Source: a virus. Taken from it: a stretch of 34,323 nucleotides of DNA. The position numbers and the translations under genes are program-made. Shown here one piece after another: positions 7,026 through 14,286 of this stretch (the first letter of the stretch is position 1; the number at the start of each line of letters is the position of its first letter). Under the pieces are notes generated by a model. The model was not told the origin of the DNA and ran no database searches. It saw only the letters and a program-made list of their open reading frames with translations. The DNA lies in IMG/VR virus record IMGVR_UViG_3300046809_000449, positions 1 to 34,323 of that record. The stretch is one strand, 5' to 3'.

Positions 7026-8830
7026 GCTATCTGGAAATGCAGACCTCTCCGCTTCCCGATATGAAGAGCGGAATCATTTCGGTATGGTTTCGTGACCCGA
7101 CTCTGAACCCTGCTCCGGTCGCGGACAATTGGCCACTTCCGATGCCGCCGGATACGCTCGCTTATGCCGACAATCATCCGCTCGAGGCGTTGTTCTGGAA
7201 CGCTTACGGGATTCCGATCCCGCAGTTCGGCCGGATTCTGCTTTTCCCCGCGCCGGTCACGCTGCCGTATCCGCCACCGTTGCAGACCGACACGATGCAT
7301 ATGCTGCTCACGTTCGGAGACACCGATCAGAGCTATGACTATTGCCCATGGATTTTGGAATATCCCGAGGTTTTACAATACGTCCATTACACCGGCGCGC
7401 CGGTTCCCGGCGTCGGATTCGATCCGGTTAACTGGCCCGCGCCTTATGCGCCCTATTATTTTTTTCTCTTCGGCGGCGACAAGGGTAAATTCAAGGTCGC
7501 CAACTACAGGCTTGGCGGCCCGCAGCCGCGGGCTGGCATTGTTCCGCAGTCGTTCATCGGCGTCGATCAAGACGGCTATATAAGGATTTGTCTGCAAACC
7601 AAAACCAAGGCCGACTATAAGGGATATGCATACCAACTCGACAAGATCACCAACATCATGGCGACGGCGACCAATACAGGTGACCCTCCACCGGCCGGGG
7701 CGCCTCCGCTCCAGATATGGCCCGGCTACTGGGATGGCTATCAATTCGCGCATAAGGATGTTTCCAACCAAATCATGGCGGCTGCGCCCGAGTGCTTCGT
7801 CATTGGGAGCGGTCCACCCAATATCAATGACGGTGGTGAGGGACCGCGGGTTTCCGGCACAGGCTGGCATCATCTATTGTTTTCTTTCAACATCGACGGC
7901 GAGGTGACAGAGGATCAACTTGAGCAAAGCACGACATATAACACCCCTTATATTTCGGCATTCAGCACCTTTTGCAGAGCTTGGTTGGCACTGGATGATG
8001 TCAACTATACAGGGACCGCATTGCAGAAAGCGTATCTCATACATCAAGGAACATACGGACTGCCGCTGCTGCCGGGGCAGGGCGGAAATCTCGATGGCGC
8101 TTTTGGAACGACGCACGTTTTCCCGAGGCGTTATTTCGGGAACATCGGCAACAACGACATCATTCCGCAGAATGCCTGGCTGTACGGTGCAACCGGAACG
8201 CCGCGAAGCGGGATCGTGGAGACCTACACCAGTTCGGCCGGCATATCGAACGGGCTCGCGCCCCTCGGGTCGCCTGCCGGCGATTTTCAAGCATTGAACT
8301 GGGCAGGACTCCTGGCCACCAGTTATTACGGAGCGGCGGCGGTGATACCGCTCAATCCGCCTCGACCTGATATCCCGAACCCGATGACATATTATGATCC
8401 GCCAAGCTATCGGGGCGGCCCCTTTGTGCTCCCGACCGCGGGCTTTCCCATCGGCATCCCGGTGCAGCGGCGCCATCTCAAGCACAACACCGGCATTGAG
8501 ATGGCCGAGCTTCAGATATGGGCAAACAAGACACTGGACACCGGCGACGTGACCATGCGCCGTTTGTTCCTTGACTACCCGAACGACGAGAACGGCAATC
8601 CCGATAAGACCAAACCAATGGAGCCGGTAGACCCGAGCGTGGCCGCCAAAGTGTTGGGTCAGCCGGACATTCTGCTGAACGGCACCGACGATTGGAAAAC
8701 CGGACGGAACACCGGCAAGTTGGGAGTCACTACCGACAAAAACGGCAATCCGGTAATTATCCGGGCCGGGCAGTTTCAGGCCATCGGCAAGATAGAGCAG
8801 TTTCTGCCAGATCCCCAACTCGGGAAGTGA
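7022..8830 (+). CDS. Large tail fibre/receptor-binding candidate
   Basis: A 602-residue protein. AGGAGG at 7012-7017 points to the TTG at 7022 as start (an ATG 15 bases later is the alternative). The N-terminus has PDMKSGIISVWFRDP. Around residues 250-345 a region with GTGWHHLLFSFNIDGEV and AWLALDDVNYTG resembles a concanavalin/LamG-like jelly roll. ELQIWANKTLDTGDVTMRRLF near residue 500 may be the strand that completes that fold after a long insertion. Rich in Pro, Gly, Tyr and Trp. Lectin-like binding is inferred from sequence character only. Confidence 0.55.
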   Translation: MSYLEMQTSPLPDMKSGIISVWFRDPTLNPAPVADNWPLPMPPDTLAYADNHPLEALFWNAYGIPIPQFGRILLFPAPVTLPYPPPLQTDTMHMLLTFGDTDQSYDYCPWILEYPEVLQYVHYTGAPVPGVGFDPVNWPAPYAPYYFFLFGGDKGKFKVANYRLGGPQPRAGIVPQSFIGVDQDGYIRICLQTKTKADYKGYAYQLDKITNIMATATNTGDPPPAGAPPLQIWPGYWDGYQFAHKDVSNQIMAAAPECFVIGSGPPNINDGGEGPRVSGTGWHHLLFSFNIDGEVTEDQLEQSTTYNTPYISAFSTFCRAWLALDDVNYTGTALQKAYLIHQGTYGLPLLPGQGGNLDGAFGTTHVFPRRYFGNIGNNDIIPQNAWLYGATGTPRSGIVETYTSSAGISNGLAPLGSPAGDFQALNWAGLLATSYYGAAAVIPLNPPRPDIPNPMTYYDPPSYRGGPFVLPTAGFPIGIPVQRRHLKHNTGIEMAELQIWANKTLDTGDVTMRRLFLDYPNDENGNPDKTKPMEPVDPSVAAKVLGQPDILLNGTDDWKTGRNTGKLGVTTDKNGNPVIIRAGQFQAIGKIEQFLPDPQLGK

Positions 8831-8834
8831 TCCG

Positions 8835-9134
8835 ATGTCCAGCGTCATCGAAAACATCAAGGGCATGACAAGAGAGCAAAAGCTCGTCGAAATAGTGAAT
8901 TATTTTTCTGGCCAAGGGACCGCCATCGACATCAATTACATTTTGGAGATCCAGAACGCGTTCACCGATTCGGCACTCGATGCCGCTCTGCTCAGGGTCA
9001 CAGACATTTCAGCGACCGATACCGCTCTGCTAAAGAGAGTCACGGGCATCGTGAATTGTCTCCTGGCCGGTCAGGCCATGTCGGCAGAACAGTTGGCCGA
9101 GGTACAACAGCGAATCTATAATCGGGCGACGTAA
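8835..9134 (+). CDS. Hypothetical fibre-region protein
   Basis: A 99-residue, mainly helical protein (MSSVIENIKGMTREQKLVEIVNYF, then IDINYILEIQNAFTDSALDAALL). It starts 4 bases after the fibre gene and ends directly against the next ATG, so it is part of the same operon. No family was recognised. It could be a fibre chaperone or a small structural subunit. Confidence 0.5.
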   Translation: MSSVIENIKGMTREQKLVEIVNYFSGQGTAIDINYILEIQNAFTDSALDAALLRVTDISATDTALLKRVTGIVNCLLAGQAMSAEQLAEVQQRIYNRAT

Positions 9135-10064
9135 ATGCTCAGTTGTCACGTAGTCCAGAGCCCCAGAGGGGTGGTGTTGCTGACGGAGGTTGCGGAGACG
9201 GCAGTTGCCGCGGATTTGACCAACAGCGGCGTCCTGTTCGCTGCTCTGATCGATGATCCGGCTTCGGCCAATGACAGCCTGGATGCCTTCCTCGGCCAGG
9301 TCATGCTCGAGACGGCGAGTGCTGACGAAGTCGTCAATGCCGGATTTGCCTACGCCTCCACGATTACGGAGGCGGCGAGTGCCTCCGACGTGTCTTCGGC
9401 TTTGGTGCCTATTGTGGGGACCGTGGTCGAGACGGTGACTGCGGCATCTACGCAGGATTCCACGGTGATCGCCGGCACTGTTCTTGCCACGCTTGATGGC
9501 GCCACGGCTAATGTGACGATGTCGAACGGAAATCTCAAAGCAACGCACAATGCAGCGGTTACCAATTCCGGGACGCGCAGCACTACGATCAAGAGTGCAG
9601 GCAAATATTATTTCGAGGTCACCATCGGAGCAAGCAATGGGGCTTTCGACGATGTTGGCATTATTCTTTCAACCGGCACCTACGCCAACGTCATGTCGGG
9701 CCAGAGCTGCACCACTTGTTACAGCAGCTCAAGCGGAATGATCTGGTCGAATAACTCTAATTCCGGCCGTGCTCTGGGTGCGGCGTTTGCACCGGGGATG
9801 ATCATTCAGGTAGCCGTCGACCTCACGGCTAGAAAAGGCTGGTTCCGCACTGGCGGGACGCCGACTACGCCCTGGAATAATCAGCCCACGGACGATCCAG
9901 CGACCGGCGTCGGCGGGGTAACAATTGCTGCATCGGGGTCGTTTGCTCCGTTCATCGGGTTCGGGGGATCACCTGCGGGTAATGTCGGCGATAATTTCAC
10001 GGCGAATTTTGGCCAGTCTGCCTATGCCAACGCCGCGCCATCTGGGTTTGGCAACTGGAGCTAA
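9135..10064 (+). CDS. SPRY-domain-like tail protein
   Basis: A 309-residue protein. The first ~115 residues are repetitive: segments with the pattern ETASADEVVNAGF, EAASASDVSSALV and ETVTAASTQDSTV recur, probably a fibrous stalk. Residues from about 118 form a SPRY/B30.2-type beta sandwich: VTMSNGNLKATHNA, then GKYYFEVTI, DDVGIILSTGTY, PGMIIQVAVDLTARKGWFR and FAPFIGFGG, in the usual order. Such domains occur in phage fibre proteins and are thought to bind host surface ligands. Its ATG follows the preceding stop without a gap. Confidence 0.65.
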   Translation: MLSCHVVQSPRGVVLLTEVAETAVAADLTNSGVLFAALIDDPASANDSLDAFLGQVMLETASADEVVNAGFAYASTITEAASASDVSSALVPIVGTVVETVTAASTQDSTVIAGTVLATLDGATANVTMSNGNLKATHNAAVTNSGTRSTTIKSAGKYYFEVTIGASNGAFDDVGIILSTGTYANVMSGQSCTTCYSSSSGMIWSNNSNSGRALGAAFAPGMIIQVAVDLTARKGWFRTGGTPTTPWNNQPTDDPATGVGGVTIAASGSFAPFIGFGGSPAGNVGDNFTANFGQSAYANAAPSGFGNWS

Positions 10065-10076
10065 CGGAGAAAGACC

Positions 10077-10661
10077 ATGACAGACGAACGCGCGCAGGCG
10101 CGCGAAAGCAGTGACGCGTCCGTAATTCGTGGCAACGGACTCGGCGAGCATGCCGAAGCGCATGGCCGCTATGAGGTCGAATGCATCGGCGCAGACGGCA
10201 AACTCAAATGGCGCGAGACGATCGACAACGTTGTCGTGGACGTCGGCAAGAACCTGGCGCTCGATACATTCCTCGCCGGCTCGGCCTATACCGTGACCGG
10301 GCCGTTCATGGGGGTAATAGCGGCGACCTCTTTCACTGCGGTTGCGGCCAGCGATACCATGGCGTCCCATGCCGGCTGGCTCGAGGCGGGAGGGATCAAT
10401 GCGCCGACCTATACCGGCAATCGCAAAACTGCGGTGTGGTCGGCAGCCAGCGCCGGCGCAAAGGCGCTGTCGGCGGCGTTGTCGTTTGCGGTCACATCGA
10501 GCGGCACGGTCAAGGGCGCCTTCATGTGTTTCGGAAGCGGCGCGGTCAACACCAAGGACTCGGCCGCCGGCACGTTATGGTCGGCCGGTACGTTCGCAAC
10601 TGGCGACAAGGCCGTCGTTAACGGGGACACGCTAAATTGCAACTACTCGTCCAGCCTATAA
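10077..10661 (+). CDS. Phage structural protein, unknown role
   Basis: A 194-residue protein preceded by GGAGAAAG. The first 35 residues are charged and probably flexible. Then YEVECIGADGKLKWRETIDNVVVDVGKNLALDTFLAGS and GPFMGVIAATSFTAV lead into an alanine-rich beta domain. This arrangement is seen in structural proteins of alphaproteobacterial phages placed between fibre and lysis genes. No enzymatic motif was seen. Confidence 0.5.
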   Translation: MTDERAQARESSDASVIRGNGLGEHAEAHGRYEVECIGADGKLKWRETIDNVVVDVGKNLALDTFLAGSAYTVTGPFMGVIAATSFTAVAASDTMASHAGWLEAGGINAPTYTGNRKTAVWSAASAGAKALSAALSFAVTSSGTVKGAFMCFGSGAVNTKDSAAGTLWSAGTFATGDKAVVNGDTLNCNYSSSL

Positions 10662-10679
10662 ATCGAGCACAGCGCCGCC

Positions 10680-10733
10680 ATGACCGAGCTTCGAGGCTGG
10701 ATCAAAGAGAACGCGACGCTCGTGTACTTCTTA
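10680..10733 (+). pseudogene. Stranded 5' end of the lysis-region membrane gene
   Basis: An ATG at 10680 starts MTELRGWIKENATLVYFL. This closely matches the start of the intact gene at 11273 (RSWMKDNSTLLYFL; 9 of 14 aligned residues identical, with about two thirds base identity). After YFL the reading frame runs into the homing endonuclease gene out of frame and stops at 10850. It is best read as the original 5' end of the membrane gene, cut off by insertion of the nuclease gene. Confidence 0.65.
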
Positions 10734-10743
10734 GGAGATAAAG

Positions 10744-11367
10744 ATGTCCGAGCTTACAGAAGAAGAAAAACAGCTCAAGCGAGCGAGGCAAACGGCCGCA
10801 AAAAGACGATACTACCTAAAAAACAGAGAGGCGAAAAAGCAGTATGCTAGGCAATATCGCATAGAGCACAAAGAGGAAGTTCGCGCTTCGCGGAAACGCT
10901 ATCGAGCTAATAACCTTGAAGCACGAAAAGAAAAGGTCAGACAATGGGCGGCGGCTAACCCGGAAAAACGAAAAGAAAGCGCCAGACAATGGACAGCACG
11001 TAATCCGGATAAAATCCGGCGCAGAGGTCTTAATAGGTACGGCCTGACGCCAGAAATGTGGGATGCACTATTTGAAGCGCAGGGACGACGTTGCAAGATT
11101 TGTCGTAGTGATACGCCGACCACTAAGCGCGGGTGGCACGTAGATCACTGTCATAACAGCAATACTGTACGCGGCATTCTCTGTCAAAAATGCAACCAAG
11201 GGCTAGGAAATTTTCGTGACAATGTAGAGTTTCTAGTAGCCGCAGCAGCATATTTGGCTGGAGAAAAAAACAATGATGATGCAGGCCAGATCATGGATGA
11301 AGGACAACAGCACGTTGCTGTACTTCCTTCTTGCTCAAGCCTTAGCCCTTGCCGGGATTGGTGTTAG
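10744..11367 (+). CDS. Endonuclease VII-type homing endonuclease
   Basis: A 207-residue protein. Residues 10-95 are Lys/Arg-rich with repeated short motifs (YRxxNxEARKEKVRQWAAANPEKRKE), likely DNA-contacting. Residues about 96-172 are a recombination endonuclease VII-type His-Me finger domain: GLTPEMWDALFEAQ, CKIC (117/120), WHVDHCH (131-137) and CQKCNQGLGNF (147-157), that is two zinc-binding CxxC pairs around the catalytic DHxH. The gene is visibly richer in A+T than its neighbours. Its last ~30 codons overlap the next gene in another frame. TAGGAG precedes the ATG. Most likely a free-standing homing endonuclease rather than a resolvase for this phage. Confidence 0.8.
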   Translation: MSELTEEEKQLKRARQTAAKRRYYLKNREAKKQYARQYRIEHKEEVRASRKRYRANNLEARKEKVRQWAAANPEKRKESARQWTARNPDKIRRRGLNRYGLTPEMWDALFEAQGRRCKICRSDTPTTKRGWHVDHCHNSNTVRGILCQKCNQGLGNFRDNVEFLVAAAAYLAGEKNNDDAGQIMDEGQQHVAVLPSCSSLSPCRDWC

Positions 11368-11575
11368 CATAATCTCCTACATGGTACGGCTCGAAACGCG
11401 CGTCAGCACGCTCGAAGTCCGCGGCTCGCCGCACCTCTCCGAGATCAACAACCGCCTGACGGTGCTCGAAAGCGTGACCAGAACCAACAAGGATAGCCTC
11501 GATCGCGTCGTTGACATCATGACCAAAGAGCTTCGCATCCTGCCGACTTTGCCAACCGGAAGAGGCCCACCATGA
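11273..11575 (+). CDS. Small membrane coiled-coil protein (lysis accessory or holin-like)
   Basis: A 100-residue protein: short amphipathic N-terminus, one transmembrane helix (YFLLAQALALAGIGVSIISY), then a coiled coil (RLETRVSTLEV, NRLTVLESVTRTNKDSLDRVVDIM). This is the build of XhlA-like or spanin-like lysis helpers. It overlaps the amidase start (ATGA), so a lysis role is likely. It begins inside the homing endonuclease gene, and its own 5' end appears to be a diverged copy of the fragment left at 10680. Confidence 0.6.
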   Translation: MMMQARSWMKDNSTLLYFLLAQALALAGIGVSIISYMVRLETRVSTLEVRGSPHLSEINNRLTVLESVTRTNKDSLDRVVDIMTKELRILPTLPTGRGPP

Positions 11576-12651
11576 CCACTCTCTGCGGCAAGGTCTCGCA
11601 CTTCGGCGGCCCGAACGACACGGGCGTCTCGCCCAGCGAAGGTCTTGCCTTCATTTACTCGGTCGACATGGCGCCAAACTTGTTTTTGCCGACGCAGCCG
11701 CCCGGCACGACCGGGCTCGCGCGCCGGCTCGATCCGAGCAAATTCTATATCGCGTGCCGGTGGGACTACGACGCCCCTGGCACATCCAAGGACGACTTGC
11801 TCCACGTCAAGGTGCTGATCCGCGCGCCCAAGACCGGCAAGGAGTTCGTCTGCGTCCCGGCCGACTGGGGGCCACACGAATCAACCGATCGCGTCGCCGA
11901 CATTTCGCCGGGGCTCATGGATGCGCTCGGCATTCAGACCGACGACGAGGTCGAGGTTATTTTTCCAGTCAAACGAGGGGAGACCGTTGCCGTGCCATAC
12001 GATCGCGTCGCCATATCTTCCGGCCACGGCGCCCTGGTGCGCGGCGCCAGCGGGGTGCTCGACGAGGTCGACGAGGCGCGCCGCGTAGTCGAAGCTGTGG
12101 CCGACAAGCTCGCCTCGCGCGGCGTCGATGTCGTGGTGTTTCACGACGACACCTCGACCACGCAAAGCCAGAACCTCGATGCCATCGTGTCGTGGCACAA
12201 CAAGCAGGACCGCGAGCTGGACGTGAGCGTCCATTTCAACGCCTACGTCGAAACAACGAAGCCGATGGGGACCGAGGTGCTCTACGTCACCCAGTCTGCG
12301 CTCGCGGGCGAGATGAGCGCGGCCATTGCGGATGCAGGTGATTTTATCGACCGCGGCGGAAAAAAACGTGCTGATTTGGCGTTTTTAAACGGCACGACCG
12401 CCGCAGCAATTTTACTCGAAACCTGTTTCGTCGACAGCGCGGCCGACGCCGAACTCTACGAGGCGAACTTCGACGTGATCTGCGAGTCCATTGCCCAGGT
12501 GCTCGGCGGGCCGCCTCAAGTGGCCGAGCGGCCGCCGGAAGGCGAGAGGCCACCGAAGCCGGTGCCCCCAGCACGCCAGCCCACGGTCAGGGTCGACATC
12601 GAAGTGGTCGGCGAAGTGATCGTGCTGGTCAACGGGGTTCCCGTCACATAG
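11572..12651 (+). CDS. N-acetylmuramoyl-L-alanine amidase (endolysin)
   Basis: A 359-residue endolysin that should cut the amide bond between MurNAc and the stem peptide. Residues 1-132 form an N-terminal beta domain (CGKVSHFGGPNDTGVSPSEGL, VPADWGPHESTDRVADISPG, DDEVEVIFP) resembling the double-psi barrel found in some phage lysins. Residues about 144-310 are an Amidase_3 zinc amidase with ligand and catalytic positions H152 (ISSGHG), E168, H221 (VSVHFNAY) and E283 (LLETCFVD). A Pro-rich linker and a ~25-residue beta tail (VRVDIEVVGEVIVLVNGVPV) follow. It is the last rightward gene here and ends 3 bases from a convergent leftward gene. Confidence 0.88.
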   Translation: MTTLCGKVSHFGGPNDTGVSPSEGLAFIYSVDMAPNLFLPTQPPGTTGLARRLDPSKFYIACRWDYDAPGTSKDDLLHVKVLIRAPKTGKEFVCVPADWGPHESTDRVADISPGLMDALGIQTDDEVEVIFPVKRGETVAVPYDRVAISSGHGALVRGASGVLDEVDEARRVVEAVADKLASRGVDVVVFHDDTSTTQSQNLDAIVSWHNKQDRELDVSVHFNAYVETTKPMGTEVLYVTQSALAGEMSAAIADAGDFIDRGGKKRADLAFLNGTTAAAILLETCFVDSAADAELYEANFDVICESIAQVLGGPPQVAERPPEGERPPKPVPPARQPTVRVDIEVVGEVIVLVNGVPVT

Positions 12652-12654
12652 CGG

Positions 12655-13080
12655 TTATGGCCTCCCTGGCCGATCGCGCACCGCGGGCGTCGGTGCCATC
12701 CTGGCGATCTCGTCCACACGCAATGGCCTGCGGAAATGCACCGCGACGGCGCGCATCCCGATCTCGCGCGTCATCTCCTCAGTCGCCCACGGCTCGTCCG
12801 TTCCGACGCCGCGCATGATGCGGTCACGCAGAGCTTCGGCCTTCCGCCACTTGGTCGGGCTCCAACGGAGCACCGGCACCGGCTTTCCTGTCGCGTCACG
12901 ATGGACGAGACTGAGCTGCCACAGGGGCCGCCCGCCGGCATAGACGGTTCATTCCATGCCGATGTTGCATGTCAATCCAGCCGAGACATCGCGCTCGGCC
13001 AGCCAGAAAAACCTCTGCGTGATCTGCACATCCGGGTCGAACACCGGATGCGCCAGCGCGATTTCAACGTGGGGGTTCAT
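12655..13080 (-). pseudogene. Hypothetical gene interrupted by an in-frame TGA
   Basis: From an ATG at 13080 with a strong ribosome site (AAAGGAGAGACGA) the frame reads MNPHVEIALAHPVFDPDVQI through to CNIGME, then TGA (12949-12951). In the same frame it continues TVYAGGRPLWQLSLVHRDATG and on to VRDRPGRP, stopping at 12655. Both halves look like one 141-residue protein: no frameshift is needed and the downstream half has no good start of its own (a GTG at 12879 is the only option). A single change of TGG to TGA, or translational readthrough, would explain it. No known function. Confidence 0.6.
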
Positions 13081-13094
13081 TCGTCTCTCCTTTC

Positions 13095-13304
13095 TCATAT
13101 CCAGGTTTCCACGATGACCGAGTCGTCGGTTGCATGCCGGGGCAAGCAGACAAGGCCGGCATCGAGCATCATCTCACGCAACACCTCGATATCAGGATGC
13201 GCGTAGGCTTCGGCGGTCGGACTCTCGCCAACAAACTTGCGCACGACAAAAGCGTCTGGCCGATCTTTCGGGTGGTCGTAGATCGTCCAGGTGACGAGGC
13301 TCAT
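13095..13304 (-). CDS. Small hypothetical protein
   Basis: A 69-residue protein (MSLVTWTIYDHPKDRPDAFVV through to DDSVIVETWI) started at 13304, where ATG overlaps the stop of the preceding gene (ATGA). A longer in-frame version from 13376 would lie mostly inside that gene. The sequence suits a compact alpha/beta fold (HPDIEVLREMMLDAGLVCLPR). No function was recognised. Confidence 0.6.
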   Translation of the reverse strand: MSLVTWTIYDHPKDRPDAFVVRKFVGESPTAEAYAHPDIEVLREMMLDAGLVCLPRHATDDSVIVETWI

Positions 13305-13537
13305 TGCTGCCTCTTGCGCATTTTTAAAAATTCCTTGTACTTTTTTTTGGTCGTGGCTTCGTCCTTCATGCCGCAATCAAAACAGATGTTCTCGTTGTTG
13401 GGGCCGTAAGGGCGAAGCTCGCCCGTCGTCCCGCATAGCTCACATACGCCGTCGAACGCGTGGGGATCACTCCGGTCCATAATGAGGAGATCACCCTTGC
13501 GTTCGAGCACCCTGCTGGGTCGTTCTTTGCGGTTCAT
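13301..13537 (-). CDS. Small zinc-ribbon protein
   Basis: A 78-residue protein with two CxxC pairs (CELC and CFDC, 20 residues apart) around ELRPYGPNNENI, a zinc ribbon, followed by a Lys-rich tail (TKKKYKEFLKMRKRQQ). GGAGACT precedes the ATG, and the ATG overlaps the stop of the previous gene. Such proteins are common phage accessory factors that may bind nucleic acid or a host protein; the target is unknown. Confidence 0.6.
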   Translation of the reverse strand: MNRKERPSRVLERKGDLLIMDRSDPHAFDGVCELCGTTGELRPYGPNNENICFDCGMKDEATTKKKYKEFLKMRKRQQ

Positions 13538-13728
13538 TGCCGAGTCTCCGTTGGCACCTCGCGCTCCTGGTCGAGCTGCCGCTCAAGTTCTTCTTTCTCG
13601 TGCTTCATCCAGCTTTCGATCTCGTCCTGGATCGCCTGCGCAAGATTTGAGATGAGTTGATTGCTTGCCGCGCCGCCAAGAAAGTGCCGAGCCAAATCGC
13701 GGCACCTCGGATCAGGAGACTTTCCCAT
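13534..13728 (-). CDS. Small charged hypothetical protein
   Basis: A 64-residue protein (MGKSPDPRCRDLARHFLGGAA, then a helix IQDEIESWMKHEKEELERQL). The start at 13728 is chosen because GGGAGGA lies 8 bases upstream; a longer ORF to 13899 has no such site and an Arg-rich leader of shadow type. The stop overlaps the next ATG (ATGA). The C-terminal half is a likely coiled coil. Function unknown. Confidence 0.5.
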   Translation of the reverse strand: MGKSPDPRCRDLARHFLGGAASNQLISNLAQAIQDEIESWMKHEKEELERQLDQEREVPTETRQ

Positions 13729-13740
13729 CAAGCCATCCTC

Positions 13741-14072
13741 CCTCGTGAAACATCCAGCCGCCCCCGGAGTCCGTGGCAGTCCCCGGGAGCGGCCGTCCCG
13801 CCGGCGCCGTTGACTCGCCAGCAGAGCGGATTGTGGGAGGGCCAGCCTAAGGTGCCGAGTTTCCTTCCAGATGCCGGGGTTCCCTGCATCAACGGCCATG
13901 CCCTCCCTTGCTTCCCCTGTCGGCTCCCACTGTCTCCGGGCGATTATTCTCCACGCCCGGGGTGGGCAGGTTCTGCAACTGTAGGAAGCCGCTGGCGCGA
14001 TTTCTGGCGCCAGGGTGGGGTAGTGGCGCCCAGGTGCGGGCGCCGCATAGAACGCACGGGGTACGCCCGGAG
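13741..14072. other. Non-coding segment left of attP
   Basis: No convincing gene on either strand. It contains an inverted repeat CCGGGCG/CGCCCGG (13936-13942 and 13954-13960, 11-base loop) and several GGCGCC-type palindromes around 14005-14045. It has no T-tract after the hairpin, so it is not an obvious terminator. It probably belongs to the attachment-site region. Confidence 0.4.
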
Positions 14073-14107
14073 GGCTCCGGTGGTGGCTCCGGTGGTTTGT
14101 GTCACCG
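14073..14107 (+). repeat. Left arm of attP: paired CTCCGGTGG repeats
   Basis: A 35-bp segment holding two direct copies of CTCCGGTGG (14075 and 14087, 12 bp apart) and then TTTGTGTCACCG. It is repeated at 14307-14341 with only three differing bases. The two copies flank the tRNA core, the layout of integrase arm-binding sites. Confidence 0.6.
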
Positions 14108-14200
14108 AATACGCCAAAACACCCCCTTTTTGCCCCCTGTTCGTGCTTTCGCGAGAACAGGTGGCGACTGGGTAAAGTCTTTGATTTGTTGGGGTTTTTC

Positions 14201-14245
14201 TGGTCGGAGCGCCGAGATTTGAACTCGGGACCCCCAGTCCCCCAG
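14201..14245 (-). other. attP core: 3' end of tRNA-Pro(GGG)
   Basis: Read on the minus strand this is the 3' half of a tRNA: anticodon loop CTGGGGG (anticodon GGG), stem ACTGG, variable GGGTC, T-arm CCGAG-TTCAAAT-CTCGG, acceptor CGCTCCG, A and an encoded CCA. No matching 5' half (CGGAGCG plus D-arm) is present upstream, so this is not a complete tRNA gene. Beside a tyrosine integrase it is the expected attP core that restores the host tRNA-Pro gene after integration. The crossover point within it cannot be fixed from this sequence. Confidence 0.75.
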
Positions 14246-14286
14246 AATGGCGTCCTAACTCGAAGATCATGCTGTGCCCCAGCGGT

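Noticed and set aside
7874-8866. A 330-residue antisense ORF under the large fibre gene
   Set aside because: Antisense shadow with random-looking composition; the plus-strand gene has a strong ribosome site and domain features.
13936-13960. Intrinsic terminator in the gap left of attP
   Set aside because: The 7-bp inverted repeat has no T-tract on either side; noted only as a palindrome.
13657-14175. A 172-residue plus-strand ORF between lysis and integrase
   Set aside because: Starts inside a coupled minus-strand gene, lacks a ribosome site, and runs across the attP arm repeats.
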